Shown here: one piece after another, positions 44,209 through 58,118 of the stretch
Layout: each line of letters starts with the position of its first letter
Numbering within the stretch: position 1 is the first letter of the stretch
DNA from: Margaritifera margaritifera
Taxonomy: Eukaryota; Mollusca; Bivalvia; Unionida; Margaritiferidae
Length of the DNA: 64,000 bases
Assembly (NCBI GenBank): GCA_029931535.1
Contig: JAQPZY010001688.1
Coordinates: 1,590,501-1,654,500, forward strand
Reading direction: 5' to 3'
Position numbers and translations under genes: made by a program
Notes under the pieces: model-generated
The model's database searches: none
Told to the model about the DNA's origin: nothing
The model's input: the letters and a program-made list of their open reading frames with translations, nothing else

Positions 44209-47200
44209 GTCTTTATTTTCAGAGGATAACCCAATTAGTTTACAGAACTGATCTCCCGTGAGGCCCTCTATTATACACAAATATTTTGAAGTAAATGTAC
44301 AAAGATGCACTCTAGCACTGTTATTTACAATTTCATAAAACAAGAACCCAAAGGAGAGGGAATAGAAAAGATAACAGTATAATATTGTCAGGAGAATAGA
44401 AAAACGAGGAAACTTGAGTAACAATTTAATCTTATTGGATTTTTTTTACAGGGCTCCTCAATGTAACAGATTAATTTAAACACGGACAGGGTTGGACATA
44501 AGGAGGATTAACTCAGCTGTCATCTTCTCTTAAACCGTAGAAATGAACAAACCTCTAAATAGGCAGCTGACTGGTCAGTTATGTGCTGGATTTGTTTTGA
44601 TAGCCAGGCCTACCCTCTTACCTGTACAGGTACAACCATCCAGTTTCAGAATCCTGTCTATAAATAAAAATGGTTGTGGAGAACATTTGATAATTTGCTC
44701 TAATCGATAACATGCTGTCTAAGACAGGTGAATCCAAAATTGATTTTCCCCTACTGTTAAATCTCAGCCATCCTGTCCTAGTACAATACTAGTAGTACTA
44801 GTTAAACCAGTATTTCTGCAGCTGACCCTTCATCAGCCAATGCATTACACAACAGCAGATTTTTGACTATGTTCCATTTTCCCCAATTTTTGAAATATAC
44901 TTCAGACAATATTAATCATTTCAGACTGGTCTATCCCACCCACATCCAACCATGATTACCAGTCACCTAGAATAATCTCTGATGCTATATGCCATCAACC
45001 CCTGAATTTGTATGAAAAAGCCGTAACCTGATACTCGTGTCTAAGTATGAAACCTTAAATATCATATATACTGGCTTATAAGTCTAGTCCATCTCCAAAC
45101 TGCACAGACCCAGATCTGCCATCGCATAATGCACCAGTAGATCTGGGTCTATGCAGTTTGTTAGCAGTAATCAGTAGAACAAACAACACAGACCCTGATC
45201 TGCCAGTGCATTATATGATGGCAGATCAGGGTCTATGTTGTTTGCAGTTAGACTTGACTTGTAAGCGAGTATATATGGTACTGTATTTACCCCATAGTGC
45301 AACAGTGAAGATGACAATCTTCTGTTGTATGATATATTGGCAGATCAGAGTCTCTGCTGTTTACTTGAAATCGTACATACACGTAGAATGAACAGCATAG
45401 TCCCTGATCTGCCGATACATATGTAACAAAATGTGACAACTGTGTGTTTGATTGACTGATTGATTGAAGTTTTATGGCACATCAATACAGGAAAGACTAC
45501 AGTGCTGAGACATTGAGAGTAAAGAGACAGATTGCAGAATCTAACCCAAGATGATCTGTGCAGGATTCAAACCTGTCACTTTTGACTTGTGATCCCAGTA
45601 CACTACCCAATGAGCCACTGAAACTCCCATATGACAACCGATTTGGGTCTGTACTGCTTGCAGTGAGTTACCTCAGTATGATACATAAGTAAATGTGGTG
45701 GATATTTACAATCAGAGAATGTTATTATTCCTAGCTTGTAGTACCAGACAGTTCTTTAATAATTTTATGCTTTCCACATTTTTGCATTCTACAAACAATA
45801 AATTCATATCCACAAGTGTACAAGATACAGCTTAATCTCCATATCCATTCATTTGAAACCTTACACAGCTTAATGTCTGCATCCATTCATTTGATACCTT
45901 ACACAGTAAAAATGTAGAATATGATAGAGATGAAAATGCAACTCCTCACACCTGCAGGAATACTGGTCACTAGTTTTTATGATAGCTAAGATTCTACAAC
46001 AACAGGCAAAATCAATTATGATTCATCTGTCTCAGAAAAACATATTATTGATTACAGCAAGCTACCCAATGTTCTCTACAAGCACTATTTTCCAAACTTA
46101 TCGCTTATTTATCTCATCAATGATATGCCTAAGGGGCTTGTCTCATCAATGATATGCCTAAGGGGCTTGTCTCATCAATGATATGCCCAAGGGGCTTGTC
46201 TCATCAATGATATGCCCAAGGGGCTTGTCTCATCAATGATATGCCCAAGGGGCTTGTCTCATCAATGATATGCCCAAGGGGCTTGTCTCGAAAATCTGTT
46301 GAACAGTGTAATGGGATAGGCTTATAATTGGACATGGCTGTATTAAATATAAAATTGGCCAAACTTTGATAAAAACTTGGGATGGTATTATCATTTGATA
46401 TTTATGGGTAATCTGCATGGATTTCAACTAACAAATCACAACAACTGAGATAACCAATCCTACTCGTAACATAACATTTTCTGTAAAATCAATTTGTTTC
46501 TTTTGAAAACTCTCCCACTTATCAGAGTCTTTTCGAAAGTGAAAATTTCATTCAAATCTGATGAAAAATAAAGAAGTTATTATGAACTGAATTTGTACAT
46601 GTTATACAGTTGAAACTATCTACAGTACTGGCTCAATAGTTGCCGTCTGTGTTGACATTATCAGAGGAAAACAAAGGTCACTACAGACAATCTCCTGACA
46701 AAAATATGTAAGAAAATAGTACTTACACATCTACTGTATATACTCAAAAAAAAAGGGGTCCTAATGCAAACAACACAGACCCTGATCTGCTGTCACATAA
46801 CCCACAAGCAGATCAGGGTCTATGTTGTTTGTTCTACTGATTAATCCTTACAAACTGCACAATGCGCCGGCAGATCTGGGTCTATGCAGTTTGCAGTTGG
46901 TATCGGCTTATACGCGAGTATATACAGTAATACATCATAAATGATCTCTTGGCTCCTATCACAGCTTAGGTATGGAATCATAAAGTTCTCTGGTGTAAGG
47001 TTGACTGAAAGACCCAAATGTCAAGAACAACATGAACAAGATCAGTCCAAGATTTAATTTCATGTCGTCTTTTTGCAAGCTTGGATTTAATTGTCTTGCT
47101 ATCCTCAAAAATACTGAGGTCCATGGTCTGTGATGGCCGGGTTAAAGATTTCAGTGTTTTATCAATTTTCCAGTTTTGTCCTCCTAACAGCATGGTCTGG

Positions 47201-49490
47201 ACAATTTTCTTCTTCGAAGGATAATTTCCCATTTGGAAATTCTGTTACAATAACTGACCACAACTTTTTTTTTCATCAAGGATGCTGATATACTTTTCAG
47301 AGTAAATGCTGTCTGCAACTGGGGTATGATTTTCTAACACTATTGTAGGTAATGCACCCCCAATATAATGCCAAAATATTCTTTAGTTGTGTGTGTTCAC
47401 AGTACACACTTAAACACTTGACTTGTGAGTGTTCACTATACACACTTAAACACTTTAATTGTGAGTGTTCACTGTACACTTAAATACTTTAATTGTTATT
47501 TTATTGGGATTTCTCTAAACATAAACTTTCGATCTTTGTCCAAAACAACTTTAGTTTCATAGGAAAAAATTATTCTTTATCACCAGTTTTAAGCACTTCA
47601 GATATGCCTATCTAAATTTACACCTTGAAACACATATGATGTACGAATCTGCAGTGAAATCGTAGCTTGCTTTCCATTCACTGAATCTCCTGAATCCTAA
47701 ATTCTTTGATTGTCTTTTGTCAGTGTTTCTAGAAGCATTCAAATCTATATTCGGGTCATGGAAATATTGTCTAGGAGTATCAAATATTGCAATGAATAAG
47801 ACAAGAAAGTACATGATCACCCCTTTTGCTTGTGATTTTCAGCCTCCCCACCTATTTCTCGTTTCTGTTGTGTCCTTTTTTGTGAAATCTTTTTTTATAT
47901 TTCTGAATTGCTGATCACAATATTCCATTAATTTCATATATTTTTCTACCACAAAAATCTTTCTTGGCTAACTGGATTATTTATTGTCTGCTTCTGTCCG
48001 TCAATTACTTACCATGTGGCTTGTCTCGATTACATCACCAAAGAGGTCTAAAAATAGCACTCACTACAAATCACAGCTGATATACCTATTTGTGCACAAA
48101 GATAAAATGAAGTTTACAAAATAATTCTTCTCTGCGCAATGACCATTTGAAATCAGATTTCACTAAATGACATCGAGTTTTCGTGCTCCAGTGGCTACTC
48201 ACTTTTGACCAGACAATGTAGGTGTCTAACCATTAGGGTGCAATGCTTCCTCTCACTTTAGGCAAAGTCAAGCACAAAAGGCATCGTTATGTAATGGTTC
48301 TCTTATTGACTGGGATGGTGGATACAGCAAAGATACCAATATTCTCTAATGATAAGCCCATGCCTGATAATACACACATCCCCTACTTTTACAAAATTCT
48401 GGCAAATTTCTATTTCAAAAAAGCCTTTTATCTATAAAAAGTCCATCCCCTACAAAAAAAAAACCAAGGCAAATTTTAATTTAAAAAAAAACACTTTACC
48501 TATAAAAAAAACTCAATAACCTACTTTTATAAAATTGAGGGCTCAAAAGTTTTGATGCTAGCAAGCTAGCATTTTGGTAGTTACAATTCTGAAATTGCCA
48601 GATAAAAAAAATTAACTAGCAGTTTCTTGCTAGTGATATTTTCTCAAACAAAATTCCAAATATGAAATATGCTAGTGGACATTGAAAATAGAATGATTTT
48701 TTGCTAGTTGAAAATATTACAACTACATGTATCAAAGTGCTGCTAGTACTGAAAAAAGTTAATTTCAAGCCCTGAAAATTGTGGCCAATTTTTGTTCAAG
48801 AAAGTCTTTACATATAATAAGCCCATCCCCTAAATTTAAAAAAAATGACAATTGGGGCAACATGGCGCTGGTCATGCAAGAAATACTGCATTTAAAACAA
48901 CCTCTCTTTTCAATATTAGAAAACATACAATCAACTGTAGCAGGTGCCCAACATTTTATAGAAACACTCTATATATCACTTACTTAGCACAGGATTTGAA
49001 CTGATATATAGAAATGGAGAAACGTCTCAGATATATACAATTGGCACTATTGTCGAAGTACAATAAATTGTCTCAAGTTACCCTGTGTTCTCTATGAACA
49101 CTTTAATTCAATTTTAATTCTTTAATCTGTGAGGAATCAAACTGACAAGTGCAGTATAGATAGTTCCCCCATCAACTACAACTGATATTATCACTGTGAC
49201 TGAATTACTTGATATTTATGGATTTTATTGATAAATTAAGTGGAGACTTCAAATTCATGAGCTAAAAAGGCTATGCTATGAGATTAGACTGACAGGTTAA
49301 GTGGGGTCAAGTTTTGCTTCATATTTTTAGCAGGAATTGGTATCTTAGCTCCCCGGCCCTTTAAAATTTGGACATCAAAAGGGATTTATAACGTTATCTG
49401 GCTTTCAATAAAATGATAGCGTAAGGGATACACTCTTAAGTTTACCTGGCCAGCAAAAATACTTTATGAAAATTGTGTTCATAAATACAT

Positions 49491-49531
<41 letters not shown>

Positions 49532-52500
49532 CATAATAATATTCAATAATATTTCCCCTGAATATCACAAACCAATAGATCACCAATGAACAATTTTAAC
49601 CAAACAGCATAATTCCCCACCACTACCAAGTACAATGATGAATATATAGCCTTGCACTGTATATTATCCAGCTCCAAGTTTGAAATTTAAATAATATCTA
49701 TTCTAGGCCTAATTGAAACCAGTTCACTTGTCCCTACTATCACACTGAGTTGGACCCCAGATATAATAATACATTTAAAAGCATTGATAAGACACATAAA
49801 TCGGACAATTTACTCAGGTGTTTAATTAGCTCCACATATCAGGAGGCCAGGTGAAAATGATTAGCACAAAACACCTAGGCTGTCTTTGGGCAACCTGTTC
49901 TGGGATTTTGTCCAAACACCAAGAACACATTCTCATATGTTCTCGCTTGTTCCTGAGTGTGCTCAACCCTAACAACTCAGGTTGATCTTGGAACAAAAAA
50001 CATAGTGGATCAATGCTCAGCTTTCTTAACTTTCTTTTCTATGATGTCAAAGCATAGACACTGTAATGAGTTGATAAAAACCAGCTATTAGTGTTATATT
50101 TGTATTATCATTGTCCACCCCGGAGTTTACTGGGTGAAAGTCACAGGCTTTAAGTAACCTTGGAGTGACAGACAGTAGTACAAAACATAGTTCATGCATC
50201 AAAAATAACCTTGATTTAACACATGGAAAACAAGCAGCAAGCAGTCCACTCTTCTAATTCTTATACTCATTCATATGTACAATACAGAGTTGACCTTTTG
50301 AGGGCAACATATCACAATACATGTATACAATGTGTAGTCATTAACATGAAAAATTTACCATTGAATAAACATATTTATTCCTATTTCCAAATGCACTAGC
50401 ATACATGCCATAACACGACATGTCACGTGAAAAACACGATTTTGGACTCCCAAACCCCCCGACAGGGTACATTTCTTCATCACAATGATATATGCCTATA
50501 ATCTGTGTGTATGTATAAACAGTAAACAGTCTTGCTCGGAGCTCAGGTAAAACTATCCTCGGGGCAGTTTATAGAGCTGTTTTAAAGACAATTAAAAGGT
50601 AAGGTGGTCAGAGATAAACAGACACCTTTCTGAGATTTACTGAATTAGCTCACAATAGCTAGGGTGATGTGTCGTGTCAAATCTTTCGAGCACTGCTGAG
50701 GGAGAGCCCATTAGGCTAATTTGCATAGATAAAGTACATTAAGTGGAACAACCCAATTTGTCTGAAGTTAAGTACATCAAACAGATTCGTGTTGAAAAAC
50801 AAATGTTTTTACACATCACTGACTGCATTGAATGAGAACGTTGAAGCCATCTTTATTAAAGTTTGTGATCAGCAGCAACGTTTCTTTGAAGTCGGATTTT
50901 TACTCCATATATAAAATTTAAAAAAATGATTATTTTTTTGGTAGCTTGAACAACAGCACCATTCAATCTCTAATGCATTGTTGCACCTAGGATCCAAAGG
51001 TCAAGGGACACTGCCTGCCTCACCCTCCAGATTTGGGGGACACAACATTTTAAAGGGAAAAAGGAAACTTGTAGTACATAATGCACTAGAAGTGCTAAAA
51101 AATGAGATAATCTTATTTGCTTTGACAGTTTTGCCACCTTAACTTTCTCATATTTTCTTTGGCCATTACATGATTGCAATAAATGTTTTATCATGTGATC
51201 AAATAACTCGTGAAAACATTAACATGTTTGAATATCTGGTTAACCTGAAATGAACTGCAAAATGGAATTTTAATAATTTAAAAGTATTAAATCATGAATC
51301 AAATGACAAATTGTGTATCTGCATAAAATAGTACCTTTTTTCATTAATTCTGCCTGAGAATAAATTAATCGTCACTGCCGTTGGAGTTACTTTAACCTGG
51401 AAAATATGTTACAATATCGGCAGTCAAAGACTTTAGCAACTCAGCCGACTACCACAAACCTTGAATGTTTTAATTGGCAGATTCATTATTTTGAAATGGA
51501 TATTCATTACCATCATACAGCTTTTATCACTTTTAGTGACTATGGCCATTGCTTGCGTCAACATAGACACATAGACATGGAAGCACATTCGCATAGGAAA
51601 AGTGTAGGCATATTTGTGAACACAAATATCAATTGCAGTTACCGTAAAACCAACTATAGTACTTAACTATTGAAAGCAACTTGGTGTATTGTTGTATTTA
51701 ATGTATGTGAGGTTGTGACCATGTTTGTGGTGATGTTATTTGACAATGCTAAGTCTACCATTTTTTTTAAATTTTTTTTTTGTAAGTATATTACATGCCT
51801 CAGAGAAAACAGATTGTATTTTCTTTTATTCAGATTTGAATTTCCAGTAATTTGCTATAGGCTGATTTGAAATGATAGCTTATTCTCATTTGGATTATGT
51901 CACTGTTGGGGGGTCACGCGCACTGACCCCCCCCTTGGGACCTCAAAACACACTTTTTGAGTCTCAAAAAAACCCCAACACTGTCTGGGAATATGGCAAG
52001 TATGCATTAGTCAGAAAGGACCTTCTGATTAGGCTAGGATGTATATAGATCTAGGATGGATGAATCTATGTGACCATAAACACAAATATTTAACCTACAG
52101 TACAGCGCACATGATTTTTCGGAACCCCACGCATCACAGTGGGGTACTTAATCCCCTCCACTTTAGCTCCGCGATAGTACTCTGCGGTGGAGGCATAAAT
52201 TGGCATAAATACCTACAAATCACCACCGCGTTTCGGCAGGCACGCCGATGCAAACTCCACCGTGGAGGGGCTAGTTGACATTATTGATTGACATCTGAGC
52301 AGCCAATGAATGAAGACCACCTATGGAAAGACTGAGACGTCAAGAGTGATTTACAACCGGATACCATCTGAAGAATCAGTCGTTTTTATTTCAATCATAT
52401 ATTTGGACAATAAAAAAATAATTTCAAAAGTCTTGTATATTCAGTACACATTACTGTTTATAAAAGGTTGATCGACTTCTGTTGCAATAAGTTTATGATT

Positions 52501-55500
52501 TTAATTTATTTCAAAGAAATATGAACAAACTTATGCACTGACTTGACGAGAAGCACACATTGCTGAGCCTCTCAAGCAGAATAAATTTTTAATTTTGTTC
52601 CAAAGGAAAGTAATTCTCTGAGATATGGACAATTAAAATCCAAATTGACATCCGCTTCTGCTTACCCCCCCCCCCAACAACAACAAACCTAAAACACTGA
52701 ATTTACACTGAAATGCAAACCGCGTGCTTAGTCTTTAAGCAGTAATAGCAGAGTCACGAGGCTGAATATTATGACTGCATGTATACTGTAAGGGACTGAC
52801 CATTTAATATACGGGGTTTATATGTTGTTTTGTTTTTTTCGACCGGGATATTTTTTGTTCTTTCATCACAGTAATTATTTATTTTAAGTGAAATATGGAA
52901 CGGACTAACGTCTGCTACAAAACTCAGAGAAAGACAATTGTTTTCATGCATTTCCCCCCCCCCCCCATGGTTGGGAAATTCAATTGTCTCTACCTAATAA
53001 AGACTTGACTTCAGCGGATGTTCTACAGAAATCAAGGCAGTGACCATTGTGAACACTGTTGTAAAATATTAACAAGGGTTTGGATCAAAGGATGATGTAA
53101 GTTTCAGCTTGGGAACTGTGTGTTTTTATCACACGAAGCCATCTGACTTAGCACGTTGTACTTTACAGCCGCAATTATGGTCCCACCATTAACAACTGAA
53201 GTTTGATAATTGTTAGTAATTAATCTGAACTCGGTTTATTACCGAAATGAAAAATAATATGGAAAATTCTAAAATCTGAGATGTTCAGAGATTTTAATTT
53301 CCAACAAGTTTAGAGCATTTTGCATGGATGTATTGTCTCCACGTGTATCCTATTATTTGCTCATTTTCCTACAGCGAAAATATAAAAATAAAATATACTA
53401 TTTTAATTATTTTTACGCAGATATTAAAGAATGCAGTTTCCTGTTTGTGACTGTTAGAGCTTTTGGTTATTGAGCGTGTTTCTGTTTCTTACCACTTGCA
53501 AACTTTTCCAGATTTCAGTTTACGATAACTTGTGCAGTAGTGATTTGGATTCCATATTTTATGAGAGAGAGAGAGGGGGGGAACTTTACTAAGAAGAGTT
53601 AATGATCTAAAATTATTCATCTTATTTTTAGGAAAACGAACAGAAAAAGTTAAACATTAATTTCATCTGATGCGCAAGTTTGTCAAATCAATGGCAAAGA
53701 AAACAAACCTGCAGAAGCGTACAACTTGCTGTTGTACTTTTAGGTTAACAGTTAGCACATGAAATTAACACATCAATATCAAAGAAAACAAGCAGTGCTG
53801 ATGGCTTCTATTGTGCTAGGTTACTTGCACGAGTCAACTACATGTATCTAGGATGACCTTTTGCGACCATTTGTGATTTTAAAAAAACCCCGCTACTTTG
53901 GTAATTAGTGCAAAATAGTACAGTTTAAAATAAAATAACGATGTGAAATCTTAATAATGCTTTATTTTAGCGATTGGATGTTAGAAAAAAACGTACAATA
54001 TGTGAATGAGTACTCATGTATGGTGTAACCATCGGAACTAGTGCGATTTTTTTTCACTTCAGTCAGGTATGACTGCAGCTTTGTTATTAATTTGTTCGAT
54101 GTTTATTGTTCTTTTCATTGCAGGTAGTACAATATCACTGACTTTCATATGATCATTAAAATTTTGTATTGCATTTACTGAAAAAGAAATAAGGATATGA
54201 ATGCATGTTTAGATTCCGATAACATAGTATTGAAGAAAAAGAAATTAGATTCATTGCGCAAAATGTAGTATTAATACAGTTTATGAGGCATTGTCATTAC
54301 GTTATCATCATCTTAAATATGATTTGGCACTATGTATCATACATTCTCTTCGTTAGAACAAGGAAATATTTATAATTAACTGAATTACGTTTTTTTTCAG
54401 TATCAAAAAGTTAGCAAATTGCTCCCCAGAGGGATAACGATGTAGATAAATCAGTGCCCCCCCCCCATCCCCCGTCTCTCTCTCAACCTCTGCTTGCATG
54501 AGTAATAAACAGTTAACCACGCCCATATTATCGAGACCACGTCCACTCCGCGGTGGTGATCAGATGCGACTCCACGAGAAAGCGTGGTGTGCAGGGCTAT
54601 TCTCCGCGAGACTCTGTCAGGACGCGTGGAGTGATGGTGGAGGGGTTTTTCTTAATCCTCTCCACTCACTCTCCACCCCCACTGCGATGCGCGGAGTTCC
54701 GAAAAATCACATGAGCTGTACTGTATGTTAGTAAAGCATAAAATGTAGGTCACAATAACCTTCTTTGGTTTTAAGGGTGAAGTAGTAACTGAGATTCATC
54801 CATTTATCAAATTTCATGACTGGAACATAAACAGCACCCAATAAATAAACTTTTAATGCAAAATTTCAACAAAATCACTGAAGCATGACATATGGGTCAC
54901 AGAGACCTCTTTTGCAAAAAGGATGTAGAACTTATCATCATAATCCACTCACCGAGTTTCATTATTCTAGGTAGGACAGTATAATATGCCCAAAACTTGT
55001 GTTCATGGGCTAAATGCAAAAACTTAACAAAGGCCAGTAAAAAATTAAATTTAGGTCATGATAAGCATCTTTTGTTGTAAGGGTGGTGTGGTAGTAACAG
55101 AGATGCATATCATCACCAATTTCATGATTCCTGCATGAACAGTACCTGAGAAATGAACATCAAATGAACATCAAACACAAAATTTAACCCAAGTCAGTGA
55201 AGCGTAAAATATGGGCCATGATGATCTACTACTGAAATAAAGAAGTAGTGCTCATCAAGATGCATCCCGAAGTTTCATGATTCAAGATAGGATACTATGA
55301 ACACAGCATGCCAAAAACTAATGTGGTCATCAGCTAAATGCAAAAACCAGTAAAATATGTAATATTGGTCATAGTGACCTTTTTTGGTTAGGTTGAAGAA
55401 AGTACTAAGAGAGATAGATACAATCATCTAGTTTAATGACCGAAGCATGAACAGTAAAAACATCAAATCAAACCAAAATCAATGAAATGTTAGATATTGG

Positions 55501-58056
55501 TCACAGTGGCATACTTTTAAGATCAGAGTTTAGTACTCATCATGATGCATCCTCTCACCAAATTCCATGATTCCAGGTACAATAAGTAATATATAGTAGA
55601 TAAAAGCCAATTTGGTCATGAGCTAAATGCAAAAACATAAGCCAGTAAAATATTACATGTAGGTCACAATAACCTTCTTTTATGGTAAAATTGTAACACT
55701 AATAGAGATGCACACAATTGTCTAGTTTGATGATTCTGTCATGAACAGTGCTTGAGACTGAACCCAAGTTATTGAAGCATGACAGGGTGCCAAAAACTTA
55801 TTTGGTTATGAGCTATAAGTGCAAAAACTTAAAATAAGCCAATAAAATGTAAACTGTAGGTCACAGTGACATTCCTAAATTGTGATAAGAGTGCGGCACT
55901 AACAGAGATACATAAAATCATAAGTTGAATAATTCTAGCATGAACAGAGCTTGAGAAATAAACTCTGAACACAAAATTTAACCAAAGTCTGTGAAGCGTG
56001 AAATTATGGACCACAATGACTTACTTTTGTGATGAGGGTGTATTAATCAGGATCCATCCCTTCACCAAGTTTCATGATTCCAGGTATAATGTATACAGTG
56101 AGCAAAAAAGTGAGCTAAATGCAAAAAAGCAGCCATCAATGTACAACTAATGTACATGAATGAACTAAAATGTATAACTAATGCCATACTTGCCATAACA
56201 CGATGTGTCACGCGAAAAACATGATTTTGGACTCCCAAACCCCTCAACACGATCGTGTTTCGAAAAACACGATTTTCAGCAATCTTAGCAACAAAAACAA
56301 AATTTCCACCCCAAAAAAGAAAAAAAAACAACAAAAAAAAACCGTATATTATATATGCCCGTAATCTGTGGTATATATAAACAGTAAACAGTACTGCTCA
56401 AAGCTCATGTAAAACTATCCTCAGGGCAGGTTTATACACCTGTTTTAGAGGCAATTAAAAGGTAAGGCAGTCAGAGATAAACAGCCATGTTTCAGAGATT
56501 TACTTAATTGGCTCACAATAGCTAGGGTGATGTGTCGTGTCAAATCCTTTTGAGCACTGCTGCGGGAGAGCCCATTAGGATAATTTGCATAGGTAAAGTA
56601 CATTAAGTGGAACAAACCAATTTAAAGTTAAGCACATCAAAAAGATGCGTGTTGAAGAACAAACTGATTGCATTGAATGAGAATGTTGAAGCCATCTTTT
56701 TTAAAGTTTGTCATCAGCGGCAACGTTTCTTTGAAGTCGGATATTTACTCCATATATAAAATGGAAAAGTGTACAAGTGTGATTCATTTTCGAAGGAAAA
56801 ATGTCAAAACGTAGTAGCAATTCAGGAAATATGGATCCATCTCAGAAGCGATGCAAAGCCCAGCAAAACAAAATTTCAGAACTCCTGGTTGACGGAGTTT
56901 GACTTCGTGAAGCGCAGCATCAAGGGGTAACATTTTATTCTGTGCACATATTGCAACCACCATATTGACATTAGTCATTCTGGAGTGTATGCCATTCGTC
57001 GACACAGCAACACCACCCAGCATCGTGACACGGCAAAAATGCAGAGCTCGATACCCAAATTAAATAGTTATTTAAACAGTCATCGACAGACAATGTAACT
57101 AGAGCTGAAGGACTTTTTAGCAATTTCGTTGCTGAGCACAATCTGCCGTTTTCAGTAGCAGATCATTTTACAGCCCTATGCTGGTGATATTATTTGACAA
57201 TGCTCAGTCTACCATTTTTTTTGTTTGTAAGTATATTAAATGCTTCAGAGAAAACAGATGGTATTTTCTTTTATTCAGATTTGAATTTCCAGTCATTTGC
57301 TATAGGCCGATTTGAAAAGATAGCTTATTCTCATTTGGATGACGTTTTTGGGGGTCACGCATACTGACCACCTTGGTCACGCGCACTGACCCCCTTGTCA
57401 TGCTCACTGACCCCCCTTGTCATGCACACTCACCCCCCTTGGGTCCCCAAAACACACTTTTTGAGTCTCCAACCCCCCCACCCCCCCACCCCCCACACAC
57501 ACACACACTGTCTGGGAATATGGCATGTATACTAATGCACATGAATGTATTAAGTTAGTCCCCTCAGCCCCATCCTCAGGGAGTATGGGCTGCGAAACCC
57601 ACTCCTAACTGCTGCCTAGGACCATGGCAGAAAGAATGGTTGACATTCAGTGATGGTTTACATATGTATACACTTTTATCTGTAGAGGTGAGTTAAAAAT
57701 AAAACTGTGAATCAAGAAATATCAAAGCGGAGCCCTTTGTAATTAACCTGTATCAGCAAATTTGATGATATAATAAAGTTCACATTGAGATTCCAATTGT
57801 AGAGAAGTATTTGATGATGTAACTTTTGTCATAAAACAAAACTGAATCAAATACATAATAGAAATGCTGGAAATTGGAAATAACGGTTTAAATTTAATGC
57901 AATAAAAATGTTTTGATTTACTTAACATGACAGTAAAAATACTGACAATTCAGTTTCCTTGATACATACCTGCCAGAACATGTGTCATATGAAAAACAAT
58001 TTTTGACTTCCAAAACCCCTGACATGGTCATGTTTTGAAAAACATTATTTTCAGTA

Positions 58057-58118
<62 letters not shown>

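Noticed and set aside
51406..51666. 86-codon plus-strand frame
   Set aside because: Lies inside hAT copy A and does not resemble the transposase; no support from copies B or C.
54498..54731. 77-codon plus-strand frame in GC-richer DNA
   Set aside because: It is the inverted end of the 52098-54723 element.
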